From the NCBI GenBank assembly GCA_012521705.1, contig JAAYLX010000049.1:1-64000 (forward strand): 64,000 bases of DNA. The letters run 5' to 3'. Every line of letters begins with the position of its first letter. The first letter of the stretch is position 1. This DNA comes from Clostridiaceae bacterium (GTDB lineage Bacteria > Bacillota > Clostridia > DSM-8532). The translations under genes and the position numbers were made by a program. This document shows positions 8,120 through 16,959 of this stretch, in pieces. Under the pieces are notes generated by a model. That model ran no database searches. It saw nothing but the letters and a program-made list of their open reading frames with translations, and had not been told where the DNA came from.

Positions 8120-9331
8120 TTATTTATTTTGCAAGGGGTTTTTCCCTTCAAGGTTATATACGAAGGCAAGAACTTCAGCAACCGCTTTATAGAGTTCGGG
8201 AGGAACTGCTTTCCCCACGTCAACGGTGCTGAAAAGGGCCTGTGCCAAGGGTTTGTTTTCCATGATATGGACCTTGTTATCCATTGCTATTTGCTTGATA
8301 CGTTGAGCCATGTAGTCCGCGCCTTTTGCCACCACATAAGGTGCAGACATCTTCTCGGGCTCATATTTGATGGCAACGGCAAAATGGGTCGGGTTGGTGA
8401 TTACAACATCGGCCTTCGGCACCTCCTGCAGCATACGCCTCATGGAGATTTCCCTCTGCTTCTGTTTTATTCTGGACTTGATTTCCGGGTTTCCTTCCAG
8501 CTGTTTATACTCTTCCTTAATCTCCTGTTTGCTCATTCGGATATCTTTCTCATGCCTGCGCCACTGGAAGAAATAATCCGCAATTGATACGGCAAGGAGT
8601 GCAAAGCATATCTTTATGGCTATGTCCAGGGAAGTATTAATAATGTACATGATGAGGGGGCCTATTTCCAGATTCATTAGCTTCATCATGTCATTGAACT
8701 CTGATTTTATGGAAGACCATGCCACCCAGGAAATAATAATGACTTTAGCAATGGATTTAAGAAGTTCGAAAAAGGACCTGACCGAAAAAAGCCTCTTTAT
8801 CCCGTTTATGGGGTTAAGATTTGAGAATTTTGGCTTTAAAGTTTCAGTAGTGAATAAAAAACCTATCTGAACATAGCTTCCCAAAAACCCCATCAAAACA
8901 ACGATTATAAAAAACGGGGCGGTCATTTTCAATATTTTAAAGACCACAAAGGAAAAAATACGCATGGCTTCCGCAGGTTCCTGAAGGTTATACTGGGAAG
9001 TCCCGGTCAGAAAGACCCTGAAAACAGAACTTATTTCCTGGTACAGGAAGCTTCCGAAAACCCTGATAGCTATAAACGTTATAAGAAGGATCAGGTTGGA
9101 AGTAACCTCCCGGCTCTGCATCACCTGGCCTTTTTTCCTCAGCTCAGCTCTCTTTTTGGGCGTAGCTTTCTCAGTTTTATCCGATGTATCGGCAAAAAGC
9201 TGGAGATTTATTTTTTTAAGTCCCCGCGGTTCATTCTTACGCCTTAAAAGCGCAAAAAACAAAAAAGAGGATACCTGCCCCCTTACAAAACTTGTGAAGC
9301 TATTTAATTGAGGGTGTTCATTCCTCTTCAT
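8120..9331 (-). CDS. flhB: Flagellar export switch protein FlhB
   Basis: FlhB controls the switch from rod/hook to filament export. Four membrane segments lie between about residues 75 and 255. The cytoplasmic autocleavage motif NPTH is at about 313-316. The family start motif INLQLFA followed by EKATPKKR sits at about 41-62, so this protein carries about 39 extra N-terminal residues. No ATG, GTG or TTG falls at the usual start, while ATG 9331 has a good ribosome site (AGGGAGAAAGG). It follows fliR, and the HAD gene follows it. Confidence 0.95.
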   Translation of the reverse strand: MKRNEHPQLNSFTSFVRGQVSSFLFFALLRRKNEPRGLKKINLQLFADTSDKTEKATPKKRAELRKKGQVMQSREVTSNLILLITFIAIRVFGSFLYQEISSVFRVFLTGTSQYNLQEPAEAMRIFSFVVFKILKMTAPFFIIVVLMGFLGSYVQIGFLFTTETLKPKFSNLNPINGIKRLFSVRSFFELLKSIAKVIIISWVAWSSIKSEFNDMMKLMNLEIGPLIMYIINTSLDIAIKICFALLAVSIADYFFQWRRHEKDIRMSKQEIKEEYKQLEGNPEIKSRIKQKQREISMRRMLQEVPKADVVITNPTHFAVAIKYEPEKMSAPYVVAKGADYMAQRIKQIAMDNKVHIMENKPLAQALFSTVDVGKAVPPELYKAVAEVLAFVYNLEGKNPLQNK

Positions 9332-9397
9332 TATCCTTTCTCCCTAAATCCGGTTACTGAATACCCAGCTTCATTGGATTGCCATAACAAAGTCAGT

Positions 9398-10198
9398 TTA
9401 TGGTACCGCGCCTCTGGACTCCTGAAGAAACCTGTATATTTCTTCGATTGAGTTCATGATAATGTTATTGACAATCCCCTTGAAAGCCCCGATTGTTATT
9501 AATATGATACTCATTCCCAATATAAGCTTGACCGGAAGGCCAAGCATGAAAACATTCATTTGCGGCATACTCTTGGAAATTATACCAAGGGCGATGTCGG
9601 TAATCAATATAGTGGCGGTTACAGGAGCAGCAATCTTAAAACCAATGACAAAGACCTTGCCGAACATGTCGACGACCTGGTTTATAAGCTCTCCGTCAAA
9701 AAATACCTGCCCGGCGGGAATAAGGGTATAGCTGTCCGCCAATGCTTTTATCAGAAGATGGTGGGAATCTGTAACCAGCATGTACAATGTAGCAAATATG
9801 ACGTAAAAATCAGCAGAAATTGGTATCTGTGCGCTGCCGATAGGGTCAAGTACCGACACCATTCCAAAACCAATTCTCATATCTATAAGCTGTCCCGCAA
9901 TATAAATACTTGAAAAAAAGGCGTAGGAAATAAATCCGAGCATTAATCCTATTATGAGTTCCTTTGCTATAAGGACAGCGTATGATAAAAGCGTATTATA
10001 TGCCGAAAGATCCGGAACAGGTATTGTATATGAAACAATTATTGAAAAGAAAAAACAGAATCCTGCTTTGAAATAATTAGGGATATTGCGTCTGCCAAAG
10101 ATGGGTGAAAGATAGAACATACCCGAAACCCGAACCAGGACGAGCAAAAAAATATTCCAGATATCAGTAACAAAATCCAAAGGGATGGTTGTTGACAT
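9398..10198 (-). CDS. fliR: Flagellar export gate protein FliR
   Basis: This 266-residue, very hydrophobic protein has about six membrane segments and typical FliR features (RVSGMFYLSPIFGRRNIP near the N-terminus, RIGFGMVSVLDP in the middle). FliR forms the export-gate core with FliP and FliQ. The ATG at 10198 has a strong AGGAGAG ribosome site. The gene lies directly downstream of fliQ and upstream of flhB. Confidence 0.95.
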   Translation of the reverse strand: MSTTIPLDFVTDIWNIFLLVLVRVSGMFYLSPIFGRRNIPNYFKAGFCFFFSIIVSYTIPVPDLSAYNTLLSYAVLIAKELIIGLMLGFISYAFFSSIYIAGQLIDMRIGFGMVSVLDPIGSAQIPISADFYVIFATLYMLVTDSHHLLIKALADSYTLIPAGQVFFDGELINQVVDMFGKVFVIGFKIAAPVTATILITDIALGIISKSMPQMNVFMLGLPVKLILGMSIILITIGAFKGIVNNIIMNSIEEIYRFLQESRGAVP

Positions 10199-10219
10199 TT
10201 GCTCTCCTCATTCCCTAAT

Positions 10220-10489
10220 CTACATTCCGATAAAGCGCAGCATCCCGTCATACATTCTCAGGGTAAATTCCTTCATAACAGTCATCATCCATGAGCCCAA
10301 AAGAACCAGCGCAATGAACATGGCAAGAATCTTGGGAACAAAATGAAGGGACTGTTCCTGAATCTGAGTAGTAGCCTGGAATATGCTTACAATCAGCCCC
10401 ACTATCAGACCTATCAATAGCACCGGGACAGAGATTTTAAGAGTTGTGAGAATGGCGTCACGGGCTGTATCCAGCAAGAACTGTTCCAA
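10220..10489 (-). CDS. fliQ: Flagellar export gate protein FliQ (TTG start proposed)
   Basis: FliQ is a small export-gate protein with two membrane segments (VPVLLIGLIVGLIVSIFQA and a second around KILAMFIALVLLG). The open frame runs upstream into fliP, but family length (89 aa) and alignment point to TTG at 10489, giving an N-terminus equivalent to MEQFLLDTARDA. The alternative is GTG at 10525, which would give 101 aa and has no obvious ribosome site. The sequence before the TTG (GTGGGGT) is a weak site, so translation may be coupled to fliP, which ends about 60 bases upstream. Confidence 0.9.
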   Translation of the reverse strand: MEQFLLDTARDAILTTLKISVPVLLIGLIVGLIVSIFQATTQIQEQSLHFVPKILAMFIALVLLGSWMMTVMKEFTLRMYDGMLRFIGM

Positions 10490-10548
10490 ATTGTTCCGAC
10501 CCCACTTTCTTTTCTGTGTAATCACATTTTGCGGATTTGTTATCACAT

Positions 10549-11319
10549 CTATCGGACGAAGGATTTGATAATGGTCTCTGCAAGAAGGTTCCATCCGTCA
10601 ACAAGGAGGAAAAGCAGTATTTTGAACGGAGTGGATATCATTACAGGAGGAAGCATCATCATCCCCATTGCCATCAAGGTGCTCGCCACTACCATATCGA
10701 TAACAATAAACGGTATATATAGCATGAAACCCATACGGAATGCGGTGTTAAGTTCGCTTATCATAAAGGATGGTACGACCACTGTCAATGGAAGGTCATT
10801 AAGGTTTTCAGGTGGTTCAATATCTGCAATGCTTACGAAAAGAGCCAGGTCTTTGTCCCTGGTATGAGTGAGCATAAAATCCTTAATACTGTCACCGGAA
10901 CGGTCCATGGCTTCCTCAAGACTTATCTCGTTGTTGGTAAATGGCTGAAGAGCATTTTCGTTTATATCGGTCAAAACCGGACTCATAATAAAAAAGGTCA
11001 GAAATAAAGCCAATCCGATAACAACCTGATTGGGTGGTATCTGTTGTGTTCCCATCGAGTTTCTTAAAAAAGAAAGGACAATGACGATTCTGATAAAAGA
11101 AGTCATCATTATCAGAATGGACGGAAGAAGAGAAAGGACAGTCAATAAAATCAGGAGCTTGATACTTGTGCTAATCTCCTGAGGCTCTTCAGTCGAATTA
11201 ATGGTAATTCCATCTTCAGAAATGGAAATGCCCGGTTCAGCAAATGCTGCCGAGCTTGTCAACCAGATAAATAAAGCTGCCAAAATAAAAACAATTAAAA
11301 TTTTACTCCTCTTTGGCAT
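10549..11319 (-). CDS. fliP: Flagellar export gate protein FliP
   Basis: FliP has a cleavable-type signal sequence (about 20 hydrophobic residues ending TSSAAFAE) and then the conserved core: FIRIVIVLSFLRNSMGTQQ, PPNQVVIGLALFLTFF and a C-terminal pair of membrane segments. It seeds assembly of the FliPQR gate. ATG 11319 has GGTGGTG upstream and is preferred over the longer TTG-started frame at 11349, which overlaps fliO. Confidence 0.95.
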   Translation of the reverse strand: MPKRSKILIVFILAALFIWLTSSAAFAEPGISISEDGITINSTEEPQEISTSIKLLILLTVLSLLPSILIMMTSFIRIVIVLSFLRNSMGTQQIPPNQVVIGLALFLTFFIMSPVLTDINENALQPFTNNEISLEEAMDRSGDSIKDFMLTHTRDKDLALFVSIADIEPPENLNDLPLTVVVPSFMISELNTAFRMGFMLYIPFIVIDMVVASTLMAMGMMMLPPVMISTPFKILLFLLVDGWNLLAETIIKSFVR

Positions 11320-11345
11320 AGCACCACCATAAAGTTCTTCTGTCG

Positions 11346-11789
11346 TCAATCTCTCTTGGAATTTATCTTCCGGAGTCGTTGAATACTATTGGCAAGTAAT
11401 GATTCTTGTTTGTTTTCTTTCTTTTCGGTCGTGCTTTCATCGGATTGCCTGTCAATAAGTCCGGAGTAATTTTCAAAAATACTTCGGAAACTAAATCTGT
11501 TTTCAGATTGGTCCGGGCCTTCGGTATTATCTGAAGTCATCGTTTCTTCATCCACTTCAATTTCCGTTAAATACTCCAGCCCTTTTTTGCTTGAACAGAA
11601 CAAATAATGTTTTTTACCTGCACGAATTACATAAAGACATCTGTCAAATCCCAATGGCAATGTTTCTACAATATTCATTACTTTGTTTTTTACAGAGCCG
11701 GAAAATTTCTTCCCCAGCAATCTGGTAGTATAATAACAAAGTAACAGCACCAGTCCAAAAACAATTAAAATGCCTATGTACTCCCACAT
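11346..11789 (-). CDS. fliO: FliO-like flagellar biosynthesis protein
   Basis: This 147-residue protein has a single N-terminal membrane segment (about residues 4-22), then a short basic FliO-type domain with the pattern PLGFDRCLYVIRAGKKHYLF, and a polar, charged C-terminal tail. FliO assists FliP assembly. The open frame extends to 11849, but ATG 11789 has a clear GGAAGGA ribosome site and avoids running into cheY. Position between cheY and fliP supports the call. Confidence 0.85.
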   Translation of the reverse strand: MWEYIGILIVFGLVLLLCYYTTRLLGKKFSGSVKNKVMNIVETLPLGFDRCLYVIRAGKKHYLFCSSKKGLEYLTEIEVDEETMTSDNTEGPDQSENRFSFRSIFENYSGLIDRQSDESTTEKKENKQESLLANSIQRLRKINSKRD

Positions 11790-11820
11790 GCGAGCTTTCC
11801 TTCCCGGATGAGGAACAGGA

Positions 11821-12180
11821 TTAACCCACAGCCTTTTTGACTGCTTCAATTACCCGTTCAGCCTGGAATGGCTTTACAATAAAATCCTTTGCTCCTGCCT
11901 GAATGGATTCAATTACCATTGCCTGCTGGCCCATTGCTGAACACATGATAATCCTGGCAGAAGGATCCAGCGTCTTAATCTGCTTTACAGCCTGAATCCC
12001 ATCCATCTCGGGCATGGTTATGTCCATTATAACCAGATCAGGATTCAGTTCCTTATATTTCTCAACAGCCCTTAATCCGTTTTCAGCCTCTCCGACAACT
12101 GAAAAGCCATTTTTTGAAAGGATGTCTTTGATCATCATACGCATAAAAGCCGCATCATCAACGATGAGTATACTTGCCAT
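11821..12180 (-). CDS. cheY: Chemotaxis response regulator CheY
   Basis: This is a single receiver domain of 119 aa with all key residues: Asp8 and Asp9, phosphoacceptor Asp53 (IMDITMPEMDG), Ser81 in the Thr/Ser position and Lys103 (VKPF). CheY-P binds the switch proteins FliM and FliY. It sits just after fliY in the transcription order, as in Bacillus. About 150 bases separate it from fliY and may contain a promoter. Confidence 0.95.
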   Translation of the reverse strand: MASILIVDDAAFMRMMIKDILSKNGFSVVGEAENGLRAVEKYKELNPDLVIMDITMPEMDGIQAVKQIKTLDPSARIIMCSAMGQQAMVIESIQAGAKDFIVKPFQAERVIEAVKKAVG

Positions 12181-12288
12181 AGGTCATATCCTCTCCCTGT
12201 AAAAATTCATTCAGTATAAATCCTAAGGCTTAGCCTTTAAAATAAAATCAGTCTAATATAACTTTACCACTATGAACTATTATCTACC

Positions 12289-12317
12289 ATTATATTAAAT
12301 TATCCGACAAAATAAAA
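12289..12317 (-). promoter_or_regulatory. Possible promoter upstream of cheY
   Basis: On the minus strand a perfect TATAAT (12294-12289) has a weak -35 (TTTTAT) 17 bases upstream. A Spo0A-box-like sequence (TTTGTCGGA, 12311-12303) occupies the spacer. This would give cheY and the export genes an extra promoter. The weak -35 makes it tentative. Confidence 0.3.
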
Positions 12318-12331
12318 GTATTTTTGCTATG

Positions 12332-13591
12332 TTAAATTCTTTTTGACGGATGTATTATGTCGGTTATTCTGACACCGAAGCTTTCATCGATGACTACAAC
12401 CTCGCCTTTGGCAATCACTTTGCCGTTGACCAGAATATCAACAGGTTCTCCTGCCAGCTTGTCAAGTTCAATAATGGAGCCCTGTCCGAATTCCAGGATT
12501 TCTCTGATTTTCTTGGAAGTACGCCCCAATTCCACTGCAATTTGAAGGGGAACGTCCATCAGAAGCCCTATATTCTGTTGATTTACTCCATAGAGAGAAT
12601 CATCAAATGCCTGGAACTGTACCGGCTGGACATTGACCGGATTCTGATTGTTAAATTGCTGCGGCTGAGATTGCGGATACGGTCCCATATAAGGCGCGCC
12701 TCCCTGGCCATAGAGATTCTGCTGCATCATCTGAGGCTGCGGGTATGGCTGCGAATACTGAGGCGGTGGCGGAACATGCTGTGGCTGTTCATAGGCCGGA
12801 GCCTCAGGCATGGGCGGGGCACTGTGTGCAGGAGCCTGCTGTGACGGAGGTTCCGGTTCGCCATTATTTACTGCCTGTCCATATTTAAGCAGGTTTTCCA
12901 CCAATTCTTTGGAGAAGGATACCGGCATAATCTGCATAATTTCACTGTCTATAAGATCTCCTACCTTAAGTGAAAATCTTACCGCGACAACAGTAGCACT
13001 GTTGTCAATTCTTATCCTGTCCACGTCCTGACCCGAACCAACAATGGATGACTCGGGAGGTGATATATCCACCCTCTTTTCAAACATGGAAGACAACGAT
13101 GTGGCGGCAGAACCAACCATCTGGTTCATAGCTTCACTAATTGCGCTCAGATGAAGCTCATTCAATTCACCTTCCAGATTTCCATGTCCATCTCCGCCCA
13201 TCATAAGGTCGGTAATGATCTTGACATCTTCTTCTTTCATAATAAGAAGATTCATGCCTTCCAAACCCTTTGTAAACTGAACTCTGACAGCCACATAAGG
13301 TTTTACAAAAAGTTTGGACAGCTCTTCCCATGTTGTTTCCTGAACCTGGGGAGTAGTAATTGTTACTTTCTGGCCCAAAAGTGCGTAAAGAGTGGTTGCG
13401 GAAGTACCCATGCTGATATTCCCGATTTCCCCTAACGCATCTTTTTCCTCAGCACTTAAATTTTGAATTATTTCAGCAGGTTCAGTTCCACTAATATCTG
13501 AACCGTTTTCCTGAGATGAACTCTCATCATCAAAGCTTACACCTTTTAAGAGGGCATCTATTTCGGCCTGGGACAGCATGTCTCCCATCAT
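12332..13591 (-). CDS. fliY: Flagellar switch protein and CheY-P phosphatase FliY (FliN fusion)
   Basis: This 419-residue protein has three parts. The N-terminal EIDALL motif (about 10-14) matches the CheY-P-binding motif of FliM. The CheC-like domain (about 45-235) has two full phosphatase sites of the form D/S-x3-E-x2-N-x22-P: Asp51/Glu55/Asn58/Pro81 and Ser149/Glu153/Asn156/Pro179. After a Pro/Gln/Tyr-rich linker of about 85 residues comes the SpoA/FliN domain (about 335-419). It is a C-ring component that also dephosphorylates CheY-P. The start overlaps the fliM stop by four bases. Confidence 0.96.
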   Translation of the reverse strand: MMGDMLSQAEIDALLKGVSFDDESSSQENGSDISGTEPAEIIQNLSAEEKDALGEIGNISMGTSATTLYALLGQKVTITTPQVQETTWEELSKLFVKPYVAVRVQFTKGLEGMNLLIMKEEDVKIITDLMMGGDGHGNLEGELNELHLSAISEAMNQMVGSAATSLSSMFEKRVDISPPESSIVGSGQDVDRIRIDNSATVVAVRFSLKVGDLIDSEIMQIMPVSFSKELVENLLKYGQAVNNGEPEPPSQQAPAHSAPPMPEAPAYEQPQHVPPPPQYSQPYPQPQMMQQNLYGQGGAPYMGPYPQSQPQQFNNQNPVNVQPVQFQAFDDSLYGVNQQNIGLLMDVPLQIAVELGRTSKKIREILEFGQGSIIELDKLAGEPVDILVNGKVIAKGEVVVIDESFGVRITDIIHPSKRI

Positions 13592-14574
13592 TCTTCCTCC
13601 TCTTTAATGATATCGGTAATTTTTACTGACAGTTTCTTGTTGCGCACTCCCGGAAGTCCTTTAAACTTCAGTAAATCTCCTACCAGTACTTCAACCTTTC
13701 CATCCACACTGGTATTTAATGTAAGGACATCCCCTGTCTGAAGCATGAGAAAATCACTTACAGAGATTTGGGTCCTGCCCAATACTGCTTTGACAGGGAC
13801 CTTTGTTTCATTAATCTTCTCTTTTATTGCTGCTATGTTTTCTTCTGTAGTCTCCTTCTCAATAAGGGAGAACCACAATCTGGTTGATAGCTTCTCAATT
13901 ACTGGTTCCAGCGTCATGTGCGGCAGACACAGGTTCATAAGCCCTTCAACTTCGCCTATTTTCGCTGTAAAGGTTATAAGGACAACCATTTCGTTAGGCG
14001 ACATGACCTGCGCAAACTGGGCGTTGGTTTCAATCCGGTCCAGATGAGGCTTGACACTTATTACATTCTCCCAGGGCTCCTTCATAAGATTCAGCATCTG
14101 GGATATAAGCCTCATAAGGATGGCAATCTCTATTTCGGTAAAGCCTCTGACCCTTTCCACAGTTATGCCCTTGCCGCCCAGTATTCTGTCAATCAGGGCA
14201 TAGGCAATACTCGGGTTGACTTCCATGATTATTGATCCTGGTAAAGGATTGAAATTGACAATGCCAAGCACCGCCGGGTTTGCGATTGAGTTTGTAAATT
14301 CGGAGTATTGCAGAGCCTGGACTGTTTGCACGTCAACCTGGACCAATGTTCTCAGGTAACCTGAAAGGAAGTTGGTCAGAAGTCTTGAGTAGTTCTCATT
14401 AATAATCTGAAGAGTACGGATATGGTCTTTGGCGAATTTACTGGGTCGTCTGAAATCATGAACACGGACTTTCTTCTCGGAAGACTCCCTTGTAAAGTCC
14501 TTGACATCAAGCTCACCCGCACTCAATTGCTCAAGCAGGCTGTCTATTTCATTTTGGGAAAGTATGTCTCCCAC
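13588..14574 (-). CDS. fliM: Flagellar motor switch protein FliM
   Basis: This 328-residue FliM has the N-terminal CheY-P-binding motif EIDSLL (9-14), the middle CheC-like domain with GGKG (about 130) and a C-terminal SpoA domain. It joins FliG to the lower C-ring. The start is GTG at 14574, with AGGAGGA about 8 bases upstream. It overlaps fliY by four bases, so the two are probably coupled. Confidence 0.96.
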   Translation of the reverse strand: MGDILSQNEIDSLLEQLSAGELDVKDFTRESSEKKVRVHDFRRPSKFAKDHIRTLQIINENYSRLLTNFLSGYLRTLVQVDVQTVQALQYSEFTNSIANPAVLGIVNFNPLPGSIIMEVNPSIAYALIDRILGGKGITVERVRGFTEIEIAILMRLISQMLNLMKEPWENVISVKPHLDRIETNAQFAQVMSPNEMVVLITFTAKIGEVEGLMNLCLPHMTLEPVIEKLSTRLWFSLIEKETTEENIAAIKEKINETKVPVKAVLGRTQISVSDFLMLQTGDVLTLNTSVDGKVEVLVGDLLKFKGLPGVRNKKLSVKITDIIKEEEE

Positions 14575-14589
14575 TTTATATCCTCCTGT

Positions 14590-15123
14590 TTACTGTATTA
14601 TCCACTTATCAAAGACAACTTTGATGATAAACGGTTCCTCTGTTCCTTCGTTGCTTAATATATTGTTAAAGGTTTCCATAAGGTTTTTTCTTGCGTCTTC
14701 CATAGCGTCGGATTCCTGAAGTTCATCAAAGGTCTTTCCCCTGAAATATTCTATAGTCGCCTGTTTTAGCTGGCTTAAATAAACCCTTTCAATCAGTTCG
14801 GTCCTCTTTTCAAGGTGTTTATTCCTTTTTCCGCCGTCATAAATTATTGAAATGGATGCCATTATAAAGCTGTTGGGGTGTTTGTCGTCATTCTTGATAT
14901 TAAAAACAGCGTCATTCGAACCATTTCCCTCTGAGCTTCCATATAGCCTGAATACTGCCTGTTCTTCCGGAGGAACGGTTCTCTGGACATTCTGCTTCAC
15001 CGGCAAAGTCTTTCCGGCATTATAAGTAAACAGAATGACAATAAGAACAGCAAGTGCCAGCGTAAGAACGGCAATTATTGAAAGTAAAATAGTGTACAAA
15101 GTCTTTCCCTGCAAGAGTGCCAC
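14590..15123 (-). CDS. fliL: Flagellar basal body-associated protein FliL
   Basis: One membrane segment near the N-terminus (about residues 10-32) is followed by an extracytoplasmic FliL domain with the typical C-terminal region (LRKNLMETFNNIL-like, EEPFIIKVVFDKWIIQ). FliL associates with stators around the motor. The frame starts with GTG 15123, but its AGGA lies too close. TTG at 15114 has better spacing from the same site, so the exact start is uncertain. It lies between flbD and fliM. Confidence 0.88.
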   Translation of the reverse strand: MALLQGKTLYTILLSIIAVLTLALAVLIVILFTYNAGKTLPVKQNVQRTVPPEEQAVFRLYGSSEGNGSNDAVFNIKNDDKHPNSFIMASISIIYDGGKRNKHLEKRTELIERVYLSQLKQATIEYFRGKTFDELQESDAMEDARKNLMETFNNILSNEGTEEPFIIKVVFDKWIIQ

Positions 15124-15148
15124 ATCCTATTCTTTGTTACATTCTATA

Positions 15149-15373
15149 TCAATTATCGTCATTTTTCGGGCATGTATTAATTAATCTGTCAAGAAAAATA
15201 GTCTTATGTTTATATTTTATTACCAAATCTATTACCTCTTCAACCGTTTCGGCGACAACAAACTTTTTGCCGTTGGTCAGGGTAATAACAGTGTCGGGAG
15301 TGGATTCCACGGTTTCAATCCAATCCGCGTTTATTACAAATTGGGTTTTGTTGAATCTGGTGACAGTAATCAT
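15149..15373 (-). CDS. flbD: FlbD family protein
   Basis: This small protein (74 aa) begins MITVTRFNKTQFVINADWIE and has the TLTNGKKFVV core of the FlbD family, which is found in the flagellar clusters of Gram-positive bacteria and spirochaetes. Its molecular role is not settled. It lies in the usual place between the hook gene and the motor genes. It is preceded by a GGGGGT ribosome site. Confidence 0.9.
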   Translation of the reverse strand: MITVTRFNKTQFVINADWIETVESTPDTVITLTNGKKFVVAETVEEVIDLVIKYKHKTIFLDRLINTCPKNDDN

Positions 15374-15448
15374 TCCGATACCCCCTTAAGGACATATTCG
15401 TACTTGGGTTAAGGATAAAATTTTGACGGGTTATATTTCAATCAAAGG

Positions 15449-15471
15449 GGGCAGGTTTTTAAGCCCTGCCC
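15449..15471 (-). other. GC-rich hairpin between flgE and flbD
   Basis: GGGCAGG and CCTGCCC form a perfect 7-bp stem about 30 bases beyond the flgE stop. On the minus strand the right arm is followed by CCTTTGATT rather than a clean T-run. It could act as a partial terminator or an mRNA-stabilising end for the hook transcript. Confidence 0.5.
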
Positions 15472-15502
15472 TCTCTTATTAGTGTACTTCAGAATGTGTC
15501 AA

Positions 15503-16849
15503 TTAACGCTTAATATTTGCAAGTTCCTGGAGTATCTCATCGGATGCGGTCATAACACGGCTGTTTGCCTGGTATCCTCTCTGGGTGATTATCATTTCTG
15601 TGAACTGTTTTGCAAGATCCACGTTGGACATCTCAAGTGTTCCGGGAATAAGTACGCCAGCTCCGTCCTTGCCGGGAATCTTGCCTACTGAGAAATCACC
15701 GGAGTTGGTGGTCTGTGCAAACTGGTTGGCTCCAACCTTTTCAAGACCGGCCGGGTTTTCAAATGTGGCAAGTGCGATTTGTCCAAGGGGCTGCTGGCGG
15801 CCGTTGTCATACACACCGGTAATAACACCGTCTCCGCCAATGCTAAAGGTAACAAGGGTACCCGGAGCATAACCGTCAACTCTTACTGACTTTACAGATG
15901 AGTCGTCAGCATACATTGAAAGCTGCTCAAAATTAAATTCTACGTCAAATTCACTGGCTCCAGATGCTGGATTCGGTTGGATCGTAACAGTATTTTTCAC
16001 ATCAAATCCAGTTTCATTAATAATTCTTCCGGACGAATCGAATTTTATAAATCCTGATGCGCCAATTGTGGCATTGGTCCCGCCATCAATTTCATAATAC
16101 CAGGAAGTTTCCGGGGAACTACCGGAAGTGTCCACATAGTTCTTCCAAAATTTAATATTTATCTTATATTCATTCCCAAGTTTGTCAAATACTTTTACAG
16201 GAACAGTGAATTGAGGGTCTATATTGGTTACATCCGGAGCAGTACCTAAAGCAGTACCAATTGCCGGTTCAGTGGCATCCAGATTGCCTGCAAAAACTGC
16301 TTCAGTTGTCACCTGAGCGGCTATAATACGCTTGTTCATGTTATAGATATCCTGGTACAGATTAATTGGCTGCAGGGGCTCCTGAGTGTCAAATTCATAG
16401 CCGTTGTCGCCGTAAGTGTATTTCATCCAGCCATAGACATTCTGTCCGGATGAGGTAACCAGGTTTCCAAGCTTGTCAATGGTAAAGTTTCCTGCTCTGG
16501 TAAAGCGGTATTCTCCTTCGTTTCCTCCACGCACTATAAAGAATCCTTCACCCTCTATTGAAAGGTCTGTGGGGCTTTCAGTCCTTTGGACACTGCCTCT
16601 TTCCATCTGTATATCAATAGCATCCACGTTCATACCAAGACCAACCTGAACAGGGTTGACGCCTCCGCGGCCTGACAAGGCGTCCGGTGAACTTGCGGAA
16701 GCAAGTGTCTGTGAGAAAATTTCCTGAAATGTGGCTCGGCTGGCTTTAAAGCCGATTGTATTGACGTTAGCGATATTATTACCTATAACGTCCATTTTGG
16801 TCTGATGAGCTTTCAAGCCTGATACGCTTGAAAACATAGACATCATCAT
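15503..16849 (-). CDS. flgE: Flagellar hook protein FlgE
   Basis: This 448-residue protein has the rod/hook signature near the N-terminus (GNNIANVNTIGFK, about 23-35) and the matching C-terminal coiled segment (VDLAKQFTEMIITQRGYQAN). The TGERLG-type core and the D1/D2 beta-rich centre fit hook protein rather than distal rod. The first of three closely spaced ATGs is taken as the start, about 10 bases after GGGAGG. It lies downstream of flgD and the TIGR02530-type gene, as in Bacillus. Confidence 0.94.
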   Translation of the reverse strand: MMMSMFSSVSGLKAHQTKMDVIGNNIANVNTIGFKASRATFQEIFSQTLASASSPDALSGRGGVNPVQVGLGMNVDAIDIQMERGSVQRTESPTDLSIEGEGFFIVRGGNEGEYRFTRAGNFTIDKLGNLVTSSGQNVYGWMKYTYGDNGYEFDTQEPLQPINLYQDIYNMNKRIIAAQVTTEAVFAGNLDATEPAIGTALGTAPDVTNIDPQFTVPVKVFDKLGNEYKINIKFWKNYVDTSGSSPETSWYYEIDGGTNATIGASGFIKFDSSGRIINETGFDVKNTVTIQPNPASGASEFDVEFNFEQLSMYADDSSVKSVRVDGYAPGTLVTFSIGGDGVITGVYDNGRQQPLGQIALATFENPAGLEKVGANQFAQTTNSGDFSVGKIPGKDGAGVLIPGTLEMSNVDLAKQFTEMIITQRGYQANSRVMTASDEILQELANIKR

Positions 16850-16865
16850 AATTAATCAACCTCCC

Positions 16866-16923
16866 AAAAGTTTTCGTTCCGTCTGTCGTTCAGGAACGAA
16901 CAGCCTCCCGGTGGGTCCGGCTG
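16866..16923 (-). other. Two hairpins in the flgE leader
   Basis: On the minus strand, ACAGCC...GGCTGT with an inner CCGG/CCGG pair is followed by CGTTCC...GGAACG just before the flgE ribosome site. There is no T-run, so these are not simple terminators. They may stabilise the mRNA or adjust translation of the abundant hook protein. Confidence 0.45.
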
Positions 16924-16959
16924 TAAATTTTAGTTTTTGGTTATCTTTAAGTAACATCC

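Noticed and set aside
12210-12245. Palindrome AAGGCTTAGCCTT in the cheY leader as a terminator
   Set aside because: The stem is only five pairs with a three-base loop and has no T-run in the reading direction.
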